Numbered from the stretch's first letter, positions 54,801-63,821 are shown. The stretch: 64,000 bases of DNA from Streptacidiphilus carbonis (GCF_000787775.1 NZ_BBPM01000022.1:18249-82248); one strand, 5' to 3'. Program-made: numbers and translations. The notes: generated from the letters alone by a model not told the origin.

Positions 54801-55961
54801 GCTGAAGCAGACCGAGCCGCCCAGCGACAGGCCGTAGCCCAGGGTCACATGGTTCAGCGAGGCGGCCTGACCCAGCGTCCGCAGTTGCTGCTGCTGGTCG
54901 GCGGGGTACTGCTCGCGCCAGCGCGAGGAGCGGAACGGGTCGTCGCCGGGGGCGTAGAGGAAGTAGTTCTGCTTGGTGCGGCCGAGGAAGTCCACCTCGT
55001 CCAGGGTCTGCTGGGCGGTCCAGGGGGTCCCGTAGAAGCCCTCCTCGGTTCCGCGCACCGGCGTCGTCGGCCAGTCGCTGACCCGGACGCCCGGGAGCCG
55101 GGAGCCGCCGGCGGTGGTGACGAACAGCTGCCGCAGCGACTGGGCGGCGTTGTAGGTGCCGTCGGCGTCCACCCCGGCCAGCACGGCGGCGCCGGCGGTG
55201 CCCCCGGCCACCTGCAGCTGACCCACCGCCAGCACGTAGCCGCCGGCCGGCAGCCCGGCCGGGCTCAGCGGGGACTCGGTGCCGCCGGCCGCGGCGATGC
55301 CGCGCAGGGCCCGGTCGGCGGCGCCGCCTGCTCCCTCGGCCAGGCCGCCGACATAGACGGTGAGAGTGCCGGGCGCCGGGTCGCCGGTCGAGGTCGCGGT
55401 CGACGCGTCGATCTGCTTCACCCCGGCCGCGGTCAGCGCGGCCCGCACCTGGGCCAGGGCGCCGGGATCCGCCTTGGGCGCGGCCACCACCTGGACCCGG
55501 GCCGGCACGGACACGGCCGCGCCGTAGGACTCCTGGGACTGCGGGCGCGGATAGATCTGCGGGGTACCGGCCGCCGTGCCGTTCACGTCGGTGCTGGTCG
55601 CCGTACCTGCCGCGGCGCCCGTGGCCGGGGTCGCCGCGAGCGCCTGCTGGGGACCGGCCGCCATCATCCCGCCGACCACGGCCGCCACCGTCAGCGCCGC
55701 ACTGGCCCGCAGCGCGGTCCCGCGCCGCCGGGTCCGCGACGCCGCGACGCGCACCCGGTCCAGCAGCGGCTCGGTGCCCTTGAACTCCGAGATCAGCCGG
55801 TCCGCGGTGGCCGGCGCCAGCCGCCGCGCGGTACGGGCCGCGGTGCGCCGGGCGCTGAGGGCGGCACCCGAGTAGACCACCGACTGGAGGGCGGAGCTCT
55901 GCTCCAACTGCCGCCGAAGGCCGCTGCCGACGGTGGCGGGGAGGGAAGGCCGGTGCTCCAC
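51855..55961 (-). CDS. Giant GH84-like beta-N-acetylglucosaminidase with discoidin domains
   Basis: A 1368-residue membrane-anchored or secreted glycosidase. Residues 1-80 are basic and cytoplasmic-like, followed by one hydrophobic segment (82-103). A GH20b-like N-domain (about 140-300) precedes a GH84 barrel with EEGFYGTPW (307-314) and YAPGDDPFRSSRWREQYP. The catalytic Asp-Asp of GH84 reads Gln415-Asp416 (QLQFQDSS). Then come a helical domain, F5/8-type-C (discoidin) modules near 800-900 and 1180-1300, an NEW3-like domain near 1090-1170, and a Ser/Thr/Pro tail. It probably removes GlcNAc from polymers or glycoproteins. GTG start with AGGAG. Confidence 0.85.
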   Translation of the reverse strand: MEHRPSLPATVGSGLRRQLEQSSALQSVVYSGAALSARRTAARTARRLAPATADRLISEFKGTEPLLDRVRVAASRTRRRGTALRASAALTVAAVVGGMMAAGPQQALAATPATGAAAGTATSTDVNGTAAGTPQIYPRPQSQESYGAAVSVPARVQVVAAPKADPGALAQVRAALTAAGVKQIDASTATSTGDPAPGTLTVYVGGLAEGAGGAADRALRGIAAAGGTESPLSPAGLPAGGYVLAVGQLQVAGGTAGAAVLAGVDADGTYNAAQSLRQLFVTTAGGSRLPGVRVSDWPTTPVRGTEEGFYGTPWTAQQTLDEVDFLGRTKQNYFLYAPGDDPFRSSRWREQYPADQQQQLRTLGQAASLNHVTLGYGLSLGGSVCFSSQQDQDALISKLESLWALGFRSFQLQFQDSSFSHWHCDADVSRYGRGAAATARAQSDLAAAVLKRFISAHPDAAPLMLLPTEYYQDGATPYRTALAKDLDPAVQVAWTGVGVQPSTITGSQTSSAAQAFGHPLVTQDNYLANDSTPDRLYLGPYAGRDSGVATGSAALLVNAMQQPVISRIPLFTAADYAWNPTGYDARASWRAAEQDLASGRPTVVAALAALAGNSASPAQNLAPQAAKTGDFQASSTPVASTSSPDQEESAYLRPLMSAFWSALGGNGSAVALRAAFTTMAQAPADLGAGTDPGGSAVAAEDGDWLAQLALYGRAGQTAVDMLTAQRAGAGATAWADQLKLRQLMQQLSQSDATIGSGVLDAFLKRALAASNSWAGLGGSPTVPTGTLGTAQDHDPALMVDGDASTYYWSDAPPQVSDTIGVDLGSTQQVGTVSVQMGSGDGGPAAQDYLHDAVLEYSDGDGGWHTAGTYHDQMTVKATLPAGTTARYVRLRATATQANAVAVREFTVTAPSTPLTASGGPVGLPGFPVSNVTDGDLDTAYKAVAAPQAGDALAVTLGTARALSRVVVLTDPTVAAEGWIEVHQLPAKTAAGDTAKGGTAAPKAGWVRIGALTPGYTELATDPRVDIDQIRLVWAAGSPPPVVDQVVPWYADTPVAALQLPQQSVDVEAGGSAADLAASLQALGFSGASGTLTAQLPKGLKGLTVTTPKTVLLPRGGTATTALRITADAATPTGSYTVPVVFTPAKGGQQVSESVQVNVYPRTSGPDLARTATATSSGDEDSDFPAGSVNDGDATTRWFSPAKDDAWVQLELAQPATVGEAVLHWPDTFPAQYRIETSADGVTWTTAATVLDGQGGDETVHFNAPNVRYVRMQGVQRGTRFGYSLFGFELYAVAGTQTTGTGLPPSTPGGTASASPRPGAGASPSVGATSGASPSDPVSTSPSTGPTDGSTTGADPSASAGPPTPGAAE

Positions 55962-56208
55962 GCGGTCTCCTGGTGCCTGCGTCAGTGAAGGGGGCGGGCT
56001 AAGACCATCAGAGAGCCGTGTCCACTGTCAACGATCGCGTTCCCGCGACGGAGGGCGCTCCGATTTCCGGGCCGACCGGGGTGAACCCTGGCGCTCCCGG
56101 TGTCGTCCTACCCCATACCCGGGTAGGAGCTTGGGCGTCCACCGCGTTCGGCTCGCGCCCCCCGGACCGCACCGCCGCATGTGCCGCATCGCCCGACACC
56201 GCACCGTC

Positions 56209-56238
56209 CGCACCCTTTCGATCCGCACCCTTTCGATC
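56209..56238. repeat. 15-bp tandem repeat in a divergent gap
   Basis: CGCACCCTTTCGATC occurs twice in tandem (56209-56223 and 56224-56238) with a partial third copy. It lies 47 bases before the glucanotransferase start. The 323-base gap 55962-56284 otherwise holds the divergent promoters, which I could not pin down. Confidence 0.8.
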
Positions 56239-56284
56239 CGCACCGCGTCCACCCGTGCTGTGCCTCCCTCGCCGAGGAGCCCCT

Positions 56285-58522
56285 GTGGCCACTGCCGCCC
56301 CCGTCCCCGCCGACGTGCCGTCAGCATCCGCCGAGTCCGGCGCAGCCGGCCCCGCGCTGCTCGCGCTCGCCCGTGCGCACGGTGTCGACTCCGTCCGGGA
56401 GGGCCCGGACGGCCGTGCCGCCGTCCCCGGCGACACCCTGGTCGCGGTCCTCGCCGCGCTGGACGTCGACGCCTCCACCCCGGACGCCGCCGCCCGGGCC
56501 CTGGACGCGCTGCACCGCCGCACCGCGGCCCGGCTGCTGCCCCGGGTCGTGGTCACCCGGACCGGGCAGCCGCACGACCTCACCGTTCCCGTCGACGCCG
56601 AGGTCTGGATCGAGTTCTCGGACGGCCACCCGCCGCGCAGCCTGGACCACCGCCCCGCCACCGGCCGGATCCCCGGCGACCTCCCCCCGGGACGGCACAC
56701 CCTGTGCGCCCGCCGCAACGGCCGCGCGTCCGCGGCGCCGCTGCTGGTCGCCCCGGCCCGGCTGCCGGGCGTGCGGCAGCGCAGTTGGGGCTTTCTGGCC
56801 CAGCTCTACTCCGTGCTCTCCCAGCACTCCTGGGGCATGGGCGACCTGGGCGACCTGGCCGACCTGGCGCAGTGGGCCGGCCATGCCCACGGCGCCGGCT
56901 TCGTCCAGGTCAACCCGCTGCACGCGGGCCTGCCCGCGACGCCCGGCGACGTCACCGACCCGTCCCCCTACCGGCCCTCCTCCCGCCGTTTCGCCGATCC
57001 GGTGCACCTGCGGGTGGAGGCCGTCCCGGAGTTCCCCTACCTCGACGCCGCCGCCCGCGACCGGGTCCATGAGCTGGCCCGGCACGGCGCGGCGCTGCGC
57101 GACGCGGTGCTGCTCAGCGACGGACTGGTGGACCGTGACGCCACCTGGACACTCAAGCACGAGGCACTGACACTCCTGCACCAGGTCCGCCGCAGCCCCG
57201 GCCGGGAAGCCGCCTACCAGGCCTTTCTCCATCGCGAAGGGGCCGGCCTGGACGCCTACGCCACCTGGTGCGCGCTGGCCGAGGCGCACGGCCCGGCCTG
57301 GCGCTCCTGGCCGGCCGGGCTGCGCGACCCCGGCTCGGCCGCGGTCCGCCGGGCCGCCGCGGAGCTCGCCGGACGGGTCGAATTCCACCGCTGGCTGGCC
57401 TGGCTGGTGGACGATCAGCTCGCCGCCGCCCAGGCCGCGGCCCGCGGCGCGGGGATGCGGGTCGGCCTGATCCACGACCTCGCGGTGGGCTGCCACCCCG
57501 AGGGCGCCGACGCCTGGGCCCTGCAGAACTGCCTGGCCACCGGTATCTCGGTGGGCGCGCCCCCGGACGCCTTCAACGCCCGCGGCCAGGACTGGGGCCT
57601 GCCGCCCTGGCGTCCCGACGCCCTCGCCGACGCCGCCTACGAGCCCTACGCCGCGCTGCTGCGCGGTGTGGTCAGGCACGCCGGCGCGCTGCGGATCGAC
57701 CATGTCATGGGGCTGTTCCGGCTCTGGTGGGTGCCCGAGGGCCGCCCGCCGACCGAGGGCACCTATGTCCGCTACGACCACGAGGCGATGCTGGGCGTGC
57801 TCGCGCTGGAGGCGGAGCGGGCTGGCGCGGCCGTCATCGGCGAGGACCTGGGCACGGTCGAGCCGGGCGTCCGCGAGCAGTTGGCCGACCGGGGCATCCT
57901 GGGCACCTCGGTGCTCTGGTTCGAGCGCGACTACAGCGACGACGCCAAGGGCACACCGCTGCCGCCGGAGCAGTGGCGGGAGCAGTGCCTGGCCACCCTG
58001 ACCACCCACGACCTGCCCAGCACCGCCTCCCGCCTCAGCGGCGAGCACGTCGAACTGCGGCACCGCCTCGGCCTGCTGACCCGTCCGCTGGCCGAGGAGC
58101 AGGCCGACGCCGAGTCGGACGTCGAGGAGTGGCTGGGCGAGCTGGCCGGTGAGGGACTGCTCTCGGTCTCGCCGTACGGCGACGGCCCGGCCGCCGACCT
58201 CGCCGACCCCGCCGAGGGCGGGGCCGCCCCCGAGGCGGTCGCCGCGCTGCACCGCTACCTGCTGCGGACCCCGGCCCGGCTGCTGGGTGTCTGGCTCCCG
58301 GACACCCTCGGCGACCCCCGCCCGCAGAACCTCCCGGGCACCTCCACCGAGTACCCCAACTGGCGCCTCCCCGTCGCCGACGCCCAGGGCCGCCCGGTCT
58401 CCCTGGAGCAGATCACCGCCTCCCCCCGCACCGGGGCCCTCACCGCCGTCATGAACGAGAAACCGGCCCCCGCCCCCCACACCGTCGAAGCGGAGGGGGA
58501 GCAGGGGCCGGCCTACAGTTGA
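56285..58522 (+). CDS. malQ: 4-alpha-glucanotransferase (amylomaltase, GH77)
   Basis: A 745-residue cytoplasmic enzyme that transfers alpha-1,4-glucan segments in maltodextrin and glycogen metabolism. The N-terminal ~170 residues form the extra beta-rich domain of actinobacterial and E. coli-type MalQ. The GH77 barrel then shows LYSVLSQHSWGMGDLGDL, INPLHA-like VNPLHAG, GLIHDLAVG, the nucleophile in ALRIDHVMGLFRLWW, the acid/base in VIGEDLGTV, and TTHDLPS. The GTG start follows GAGGAG by 7 bases. It ends with a hairpin that overlaps its last codons, and is convergent with the aminopeptidase gene. Confidence 0.95.
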   Translation: MATAAPVPADVPSASAESGAAGPALLALARAHGVDSVREGPDGRAAVPGDTLVAVLAALDVDASTPDAAARALDALHRRTAARLLPRVVVTRTGQPHDLTVPVDAEVWIEFSDGHPPRSLDHRPATGRIPGDLPPGRHTLCARRNGRASAAPLLVAPARLPGVRQRSWGFLAQLYSVLSQHSWGMGDLGDLADLAQWAGHAHGAGFVQVNPLHAGLPATPGDVTDPSPYRPSSRRFADPVHLRVEAVPEFPYLDAAARDRVHELARHGAALRDAVLLSDGLVDRDATWTLKHEALTLLHQVRRSPGREAAYQAFLHREGAGLDAYATWCALAEAHGPAWRSWPAGLRDPGSAAVRRAAAELAGRVEFHRWLAWLVDDQLAAAQAAARGAGMRVGLIHDLAVGCHPEGADAWALQNCLATGISVGAPPDAFNARGQDWGLPPWRPDALADAAYEPYAALLRGVVRHAGALRIDHVMGLFRLWWVPEGRPPTEGTYVRYDHEAMLGVLALEAERAGAAVIGEDLGTVEPGVREQLADRGILGTSVLWFERDYSDDAKGTPLPPEQWREQCLATLTTHDLPSTASRLSGEHVELRHRLGLLTRPLAEEQADAESDVEEWLGELAGEGLLSVSPYGDGPAADLADPAEGGAAPEAVAALHRYLLRTPARLLGVWLPDTLGDPRPQNLPGTSTEYPNWRLPVADAQGRPVSLEQITASPRTGALTAVMNEKPAPAPHTVEAEGEQGPAYS
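58463..58511. terminator. Hairpin over the 3' end of the glucanotransferase gene
   Basis: CGGCCCCCGCCCCCC (58464-58478) and GGGGGAGCAGGGGCCG (58495-58510) pair with a few mismatches. The structure lies inside the last codons of the gene, 19 bases from the convergent aminopeptidase stop. It probably ends both transcripts. Confidence 0.5.
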
Positions 58523-58529
58523 CCGACCG

Positions 58530-61127
58530 TCAGCCCTTCGCGGCCGCCGCCCGGTCGGCGGCCTGGGCGCGCAGGGCGCGCTCCACCCCGTCCCGGGACT
58601 CCACGACCATGCGGCGCAGGGCCGGGGCGGGGTCGGCGGAGGCCAGCCAGGCGTCGGTGGCGTCCAGGGTCGCCTGCTCGACCTGCAGCGACGGGTACAG
58701 TCCGACGATGATCTGCTGGCCCATCTCGTGCGAGCGCTCCTCGAAGACCCGCTTGATCGCGGCGAAGTACTTCGCCGTGTAGGGCGCCAGCAGCTCCCGC
58801 TGCCCGGTCTGCGCGAAGCCGTCGATCACGGCCTCCTGGACGGTGTTGGTCAGCGTCTCGGCCTCGACCACCGCGGCCCAGGCCTCCGCCTTGGCGGCCT
58901 CGGTCGGCCGCGCGGCGCGGCAGCTCGCAGCGTGCTGCTGCCCGGCCGCGGTGTTGTCGCGCACCAGCTCGGCCGCCACGGCGTCCTCGCCGGCCCGGCC
59001 GGTCGCGGACAGCCGCTCCAGGAAGGTCCAGCGCAGCTCGTCGTCGACGGTCAGCCCGGCGACGGTGCTGCTGCCGTCGAGCAGCGCGGCCAGCAGGTCC
59101 AGCTGCGCGTCGGTGCTCGCCAGCGAGGCGAAGGTGCGGGCCCAGGACAGCTGGTGGTCGCCGCCGGGTTCGGAGGAGCGGAGCAGCTCCAGCGCGGTGT
59201 CGGCGAAGCGGGCCAGGCCCTCGGCGCGCCACTCCGGGTCGGCGTAGAGCTCCAGGGCCAGTTCGGTCTGCCGCTGCAGCGACTGGACCACGCCGATGTC
59301 CGACTCCCGGCCGACGCCGCTGAGCACCAGGGCCAGGTAGTCGCGGGTGGCCAGCTCGCCGTCGCGGGTCATGTCCCAGGCGGAGGCCCAGCACAGCGCG
59401 CGCGGCAGCGAATCGGCGAAGTCGGCGATGTGCGCGGTGACATTGGCCAGCGACTCGGGGTCCAGGCGCACCTTGGCGTAGGAGAGGTCGTCGTCGTTGA
59501 GCAGCACCACGGCGGGCCGCTTGCGGGCCGAGGGCAGCTCGACGGCGGTCAGCTCGCCGTCCACGTCCAGCTCGAGCCGCTCGGTGCGCACCAGCGCGCC
59601 GCTGTCGTCCAGGTCGTAGAAGCCCACCGCGATGCGGTGCGGCCGCAGCACCGCCGCTCCCTTGGCACCGGCCGGCAGCGCCGGGGCCTCCTGGCGGATC
59701 GAGAGCGAGGTCAGCACGCCGTCGGCGTCCACCTCCAGCTCGGGGCGGAGGATGTTGATCCCGGCCGTCTCCAGCCAGGCCCTGGACCAGGAGGCGAGGT
59801 CGCGGCCCGAGGTCTCCTCCAGCGCGCCCAGCAGGTCGCTGAGCCGGGCGTTGCCCCAGGCGTGCCGCTTCATGTAGGCCTGCACGCCCGCGAAGAAGGC
59901 GTCCTGGCCGACGTAGGCCACCAACTGCTTGAGCACCGAGGCGCCCTTGGCGTAGGTGATGCCGTCGAAGTTGACCTGGACGTCCTCCAGGTCGTTGATG
60001 TCCGCCATGATCGGGTGGGTGGACGGCAGCTGGTCCTGCCGGTAGGCCCATGTCTTCATCTGGTTGGCGAAGGTGGTCCAGGAGTTGGGCCACTTGGTCC
60101 CGGGCGCCTCGGCCATGCAGATGCCCTCGGCGAAGGTCGCGAAGGACTCGTTCAGCCACAGGTCGTTCCACCACTCCATGGTGACCAGGTCGCCGAACCA
60201 CATGTGCGCCAGCTCGTGCAGGATCGTCGTCGCGCGGGCCTCGTAGGCCGCGTCGGTCACCTTGGAGCGGAACACGTACTGGTCCCGGATGGTGACCGCG
60301 CCGGCGTTCTCCATCGCTCCGGCGTTGAACTCCGGCACGAACAGCTGGTCGTACTTGCTGAACGGGTAGACCGTGTCGAACTTCTCCTGGAAGTAGGTGA
60401 AGCCCTGCTTGGTCACCTCGAAGATCGCCTCGGCGTCCAGGTAGGGCGCCAGCGAGGGGCGGCAGTACACGCCCAGCGGCACGCTCTGGCCGTCGGCCCC
60501 CTGGTAGCTGTCGAACACCCCGGTGTACGGGCCGGCGATCAGCGCGGTGATGTAGGTGGAGATCCGCGGGGTGGCCGCGAAGCGGTGCACCTCGGTGCCC
60601 TCGGCCTCGCCCTTCTCCGGCTCGGGGGAGACCTCGTTGCTGATCACCTTCCACCCGGCGGGGGCGGTGACGGTGAACCGGAAGGTGCCCTTGAGGTCGG
60701 GCTGCTCGAAGGAGGCGAACACCCGCCGGGCGTCCGGGACCTCGAACTGCGTGTAGAGGTAGGTCTGCTGGTCGACCGGGTCGACGAAGCGGTGCAGCCC
60801 CTCGCCGGTGTTGGTGTAGGCGCAGTCGGCGACGACGCGCAGCTCGTTCTCGGCGGCGAGCGACGGCAGCGCGATCCGGCTGTCGGCGAACACGGCTGAG
60901 GGGTCGAGCGCGGTGCCGTTCAGGACGACCTCGCGCACGCTCGGCGCGACCAGGTCGATGAAGCTGGACGCGCCCGGAGTGGTGGCGGTGAAACGGACCA
61001 CGGTGGTGGACCGGAACGTGCCCCCGTCGGTGGCCGTGCTCAGGTCGAGCTCGATCTCGTACGCGTCCACTTGGAGGAGCTGGGCCCGGGTACGGGCCTC
61101 CTCGCGGGTCAGGTTGGTGCCAGGCAC
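58530..61127 (-). CDS. pepN: Aminopeptidase N (M1 family)
   Basis: An 865-residue zinc metallopeptidase that removes N-terminal residues from peptides in the cytoplasm. The substrate motif is GAMEN (in FNAGAMENAGAV), the zinc motif HELAHMWFGD plus the downstream Glu in WLNESFATF, and the C-terminal helical ERAP1-like domain fills residues 530-850. The GTG at 61127 was chosen because GAAGGAG lies 9 bases upstream and VPGTNLTREEARTRAQLL matches the family N-terminus; a longer upstream frame to 61205 lacks support. It stands alone between convergent and divergent genes and is a housekeeping enzyme. Confidence 0.97.
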   Translation of the reverse strand: MPGTNLTREEARTRAQLLQVDAYEIELDLSTATDGGTFRSTTVVRFTATTPGASSFIDLVAPSVREVVLNGTALDPSAVFADSRIALPSLAAENELRVVADCAYTNTGEGLHRFVDPVDQQTYLYTQFEVPDARRVFASFEQPDLKGTFRFTVTAPAGWKVISNEVSPEPEKGEAEGTEVHRFAATPRISTYITALIAGPYTGVFDSYQGADGQSVPLGVYCRPSLAPYLDAEAIFEVTKQGFTYFQEKFDTVYPFSKYDQLFVPEFNAGAMENAGAVTIRDQYVFRSKVTDAAYEARATTILHELAHMWFGDLVTMEWWNDLWLNESFATFAEGICMAEAPGTKWPNSWTTFANQMKTWAYRQDQLPSTHPIMADINDLEDVQVNFDGITYAKGASVLKQLVAYVGQDAFFAGVQAYMKRHAWGNARLSDLLGALEETSGRDLASWSRAWLETAGINILRPELEVDADGVLTSLSIRQEAPALPAGAKGAAVLRPHRIAVGFYDLDDSGALVRTERLELDVDGELTAVELPSARKRPAVVLLNDDDLSYAKVRLDPESLANVTAHIADFADSLPRALCWASAWDMTRDGELATRDYLALVLSGVGRESDIGVVQSLQRQTELALELYADPEWRAEGLARFADTALELLRSSEPGGDHQLSWARTFASLASTDAQLDLLAALLDGSSTVAGLTVDDELRWTFLERLSATGRAGEDAVAAELVRDNTAAGQQHAASCRAARPTEAAKAEAWAAVVEAETLTNTVQEAVIDGFAQTGQRELLAPYTAKYFAAIKRVFEERSHEMGQQIIVGLYPSLQVEQATLDATDAWLASADPAPALRRMVVESRDGVERALRAQAADRAAAAKG

Positions 61128-61222
61128 GCTGCGTGACTCCTTCGTCTCGGTGTCTGTCCGGCATCCTCCCATGTCGCACGGACGGTCGACCGTGCCTCCG
61201 CGCACGGCGAACCTCCCCGTCC

Positions 61223-61228
61223 TAGGGT
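61223..61228 (+). promoter_or_regulatory. -10 box TAGGGT for a leaderless hydrolase gene
   Basis: TAGGGT ends 6 bases before the ATG at 61235, the same spacing as at 19553 and 50531. The expected transcription start falls on the start codon. No ribosome binding site is present. Confidence 0.5.
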
Positions 61229-61234
61229 GCCCTC

Positions 61235-61924
61235 ATGAACGCTCCCACCAGGACCGTGGTCAGCACGGTCGACACCCCCGCCGGGGACGCCCGGATCACC
61301 TCCCACCCCGCGCTCACCGACCGGCCGCTGGCCGTCCTCGCGCTGGGACACGGCGCCGGCGGCGGGATCGAGGCCCCCGACCTGCGGGCCCTGGCCGCTG
61401 CGCTGCCGCCGCTCGGGGTCACCGTCGCCCTGGTGGAGCAGCCCTGGCGGGTGGCCGGCAAGAAGATCGCCCCGGCCCCGAAGACCCTGGACGCCGGCTG
61501 GCTCCCGGTCCTGGCCCGGCTGCGCGAAGGCCCCGCCGCCGGGATCCCGCTGATCAGCGGCGGCCGCAGCGCCGGGGCCCGGGTCGCCTGCCGCACCGCC
61601 GAGCAGGCCGACGCGGACGCCGTGCTGGCCCTGGCCTTCCCGCTGCACCCGCCGGGCAAGCCGGAGAAGAGCCGCGCCGCGGAGCTGCTCTCCTGCCCGA
61701 GGCCGGTGCTGGTGGTCCAGGGCGCCACCGACCCCTTCGGCGGCGGCCCGGACTTCCCCCCGCTGCCGCCGCACCAGCGGCTGCTCGCACTCCCGTACGG
61801 CAACCACTCCTTCGCCGTCCTCAAGTCGGCCCCGATCAGCGGTGAGGAACTGCTGACCCGGATCACCGACGCGGTGGCGGCATGGGCCCTGGGACCGGCG
61901 GTGCGACCGGTCCCAGGGCCCTGA
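61235..61924 (+). CDS. Alpha/beta hydrolase (dienelactone hydrolase / KANL3-Tex30-like)
   Basis: A 229-residue small alpha/beta hydrolase. The oxyanion region is LALGHGAGGGIEAPDL, the nucleophile elbow is GGRSAGARVA near 108-117, the acid is in VVQGATDPFGGG and the His in LPYGNHSF. This matches the KANL3/Tex30-like hydrolase group found widely in bacteria, with unknown substrate. The mRNA looks leaderless. The last codons lie within a perfect 15-bp hairpin, so the protein C-terminus is shaped by the terminator. It is divergent from the aminopeptidase and convergent with the beta-propeller gene. Confidence 0.88.
   Translation: MNAPTRTVVSTVDTPAGDARITSHPALTDRPLAVLALGHGAGGGIEAPDLRALAAALPPLGVTVALVEQPWRVAGKKIAPAPKTLDAGWLPVLARLREGPAAGIPLISGGRSAGARVACRTAEQADADAVLALAFPLHPPGKPEKSRAAELLSCPRPVLVVQGATDPFGGGPDFPPLPPHQRLLALPYGNHSFAVLKSAPISGEELLTRITDAVAAWALGPAVRPVPGP
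61884..61921. terminator. Terminator hairpin embedded in the hydrolase C-terminal codons
   Basis: GGGCCCTGGGACCGG (61884-61898) pairs perfectly with CCGGTCCCAGGGCCC (61907-61921) around an 8-base loop. The right arm ends one base before the stop codon. The convergent gene stops at 61940, so both may use it. Confidence 0.8.
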
Positions 61925-61939
61925 GCACCTGGGGAAGAC

Positions 61940-63703
61940 CTACTTGTGGTACTTGGACACCGCGGCCTCGTCGCCGTAGCTGCTCAGCGCGATCAGGCCG
62001 CCGTCGGCGGTCGCGTAGAGCATCCCGTCCGAGAAGGTCCAGCCGTCGGTGTCGGACGGCAGCGCGCCCAGCACGGTGGACTTTCCGGTGGCCGGGTCCA
62101 GGCTGACGAAGTGCGGCGAGCCGCTGTAGGACCCGGTGGACAGGGCGAAGAGCTTGCCGTCCCCGGTGGACTCGGCCAGCAGCGCACCGTGGTTGCTCTC
62201 ACCGTCGTACGTCCACGCCTCGGTACCGGTGGAGAGGTTGAAGGCGACGATGTTCCCGGCCGTGCTGTCGCTGCTGGACGAGCTGGAGTCCTCCTGGCCC
62301 TGCACCACCAGCATCTGGTTCGGCAGCGACGCGGTCACCTGGTGGTACTCGTCCACCTTCAGGTTGGGCGCGTTCAGCGTCTTGCCGCTGTTGCCGCTGC
62401 TGTCGTAGACGTTCAGTGAGGCGACGCTGTTGCTGGAGACGATCGCGACCAGCGGCGAGCTGTTCAGCAGGCTGTTGATGTCGGTGTGGTCGTTCTCGGA
62501 CTTGCGCCAGAGTTGCGCGCCGGTGCTCGCGTTGACGGCCGTCAGCGTGTAGGACGGGCTGACGTCCGCGCAGTAGTCGTCCACCAGCACGATGCCGGTG
62601 GTCGCCACCGCGGACTCGTTGCAGTAGTCCCCGCGCGCCTTCAGCGCCCAGACCTGCTTGCCGGTGCCGATGTTGAAGCCGCCGATCCGGTCGCCGCTGA
62701 CGACCGTGGCCACCGAGCCCTGGATGTAGGTGCTGGCCGACATCGCGACCGAGTGGGTCGCGTCGGTCAGCGGGACCGTCCAGAGGATCTTCCCGGTGTT
62801 CGAGTCGACCCCGGCGAAGACGGAGCAGGAACTGTCGTCCGTGCCGAAGGCCATGGTGCCGACGCCGGCGGCGGTCGTCGTCGGCGACATGGCGCAGGGC
62901 GTCATGGCCGAGGACGGCGGAGTGAGCGTCCAGCTCTTGCTGCCGTCGGAGACGGCGTACGCGGTCACGCCGGTGGTCGAACTGGACCGGACCAGCGTGC
63001 TGGTGGTCAGCCAGGAGCCGATGAGCCGGTCGTCCGAGCCGGCCGCCGGCACCGACCACGACTTGGACAGCGTGTTGGCGTCCTTCTTGCTGCCGTTGTT
63101 GGCGATCATCACACCGACCACGGCGATGCAGACGACGACCAGCACACCGGCGATGATCCCGGCGATCGCGCCCCCGCCCAGCCCGCGCTTCTGCGGAGGC
63201 GGCGTCATATAGCCGCCCTGCTGCTGGGGATAGCCCTGCTGGGGCGGGAACCCCTGCTGCTGCTGCGGGTAGCCCTGCTGCGGGGCCGGGTAGCCCTGCT
63301 GGGGATAGCCCTGCTGCTGCGGGGGGTAACCCTGCGGGTAGGCGGGCGGCGGAGTCTGCGGGGTCTGCTGCTGGGGATAGCCGTAACCCCCGTGCTGCGC
63401 AGAGGGGTACGCCCCGGTCGCCCCGCCGGCCGGCCACGCCCCCGGCCCGGGCTGCTGCGGAGCCTGAGGATGCTGCTGCTGCGGTGGCTGGGGCTGCTGC
63501 TGCGGCGCGGGCGGCGGCGTCCCGGGGTTGTACGTCTGCGTCGGCGCGTAGGCCATCCCCCCGTCCGCCGCAGGCGGGGGAGCCTGCTGCGGCACCCCGG
63601 GCGTATACGTCTGCGTGGGCGCGTACTCGGGCGGCGGCGGCGCGCTCGACGAGCCGTCAGCTCCCCCCGGCGCTGCCCCTGGTCCTGCTCCGTTGTCCGC
63701 CAT
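61940..63703 (-). CDS. Gln/Pro-rich membrane protein with extracellular PQQ-like beta-propeller
   Basis: A 587-residue single-pass membrane protein. The cytoplasmic N-terminus (1-178) is low complexity with YAPTQTY repeats and many QQGYP repeats. One membrane helix (about 180-205, [23 protein letters not shown]) leads to an extracellular eight-bladed-type PQQ-like propeller (about 220-587). Its blades carry [30 protein letters not shown] and [11 protein letters not shown]. No PQQ catalytic residues are evident, so it probably binds proteins or the cell wall. Such proteins often occur near signalling kinases in streptomycetes. No operon partner is visible on this side. Confidence 0.88.
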   Translation of the reverse strand: MADNGAGPGAAPGGADGSSSAPPPPEYAPTQTYTPGVPQQAPPPAADGGMAYAPTQTYNPGTPPPAPQQQPQPPQQQHPQAPQQPGPGAWPAGGATGAYPSAQHGGYGYPQQQTPQTPPPAYPQGYPPQQQGYPQQGYPAPQQGYPQQQQGFPPQQGYPQQQGGYMTPPPQKRGLGGGAIAGIIAGVLVVVCIAVVGVMIANNGSKKDANTLSKSWSVPAAGSDDRLIGSWLTTSTLVRSSSTTGVTAYAVSDGSKSWTLTPPSSAMTPCAMSPTTTAAGVGTMAFGTDDSSCSVFAGVDSNTGKILWTVPLTDATHSVAMSASTYIQGSVATVVSGDRIGGFNIGTGKQVWALKARGDYCNESAVATTGIVLVDDYCADVSPSYTLTAVNASTGAQLWRKSENDHTDINSLLNSSPLVAIVSSNSVASLNVYDSSGNSGKTLNAPNLKVDEYHQVTASLPNQMLVVQGQEDSSSSSSDSTAGNIVAFNLSTGTEAWTYDGESNHGALLAESTGDGKLFALSTGSYSGSPHFVSLDPATGKSTVLGALPSDTDGWTFSDGMLYATADGGLIALSSYGDEAAVSKYHK

Positions 63704-63821
63704 GCCCCCGTACGCCCTTTCCTCGACACCTCGACTCCGCGGGCCATGCTACGAGGTCCCGGCCCGTCAGCTGCCCTCGGGGCACGTCAGGGTCACGTCA
63801 GCCCCGACGGTGGGAAGGAAC

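Noticed and set aside
52182..55988. A 1268-codon plus-strand open frame opposite the GH84 gene
   Set aside because: Its translation is Arg/Gly/Val/His-rich with no family features, while the minus strand encodes clear glycosidase and discoidin motifs.
58728..60899. A 723-codon plus-strand open frame opposite aminopeptidase N
   Set aside because: The minus strand has the complete GAMEN and HExxH peptidase; the plus frame is a high-GC shadow.
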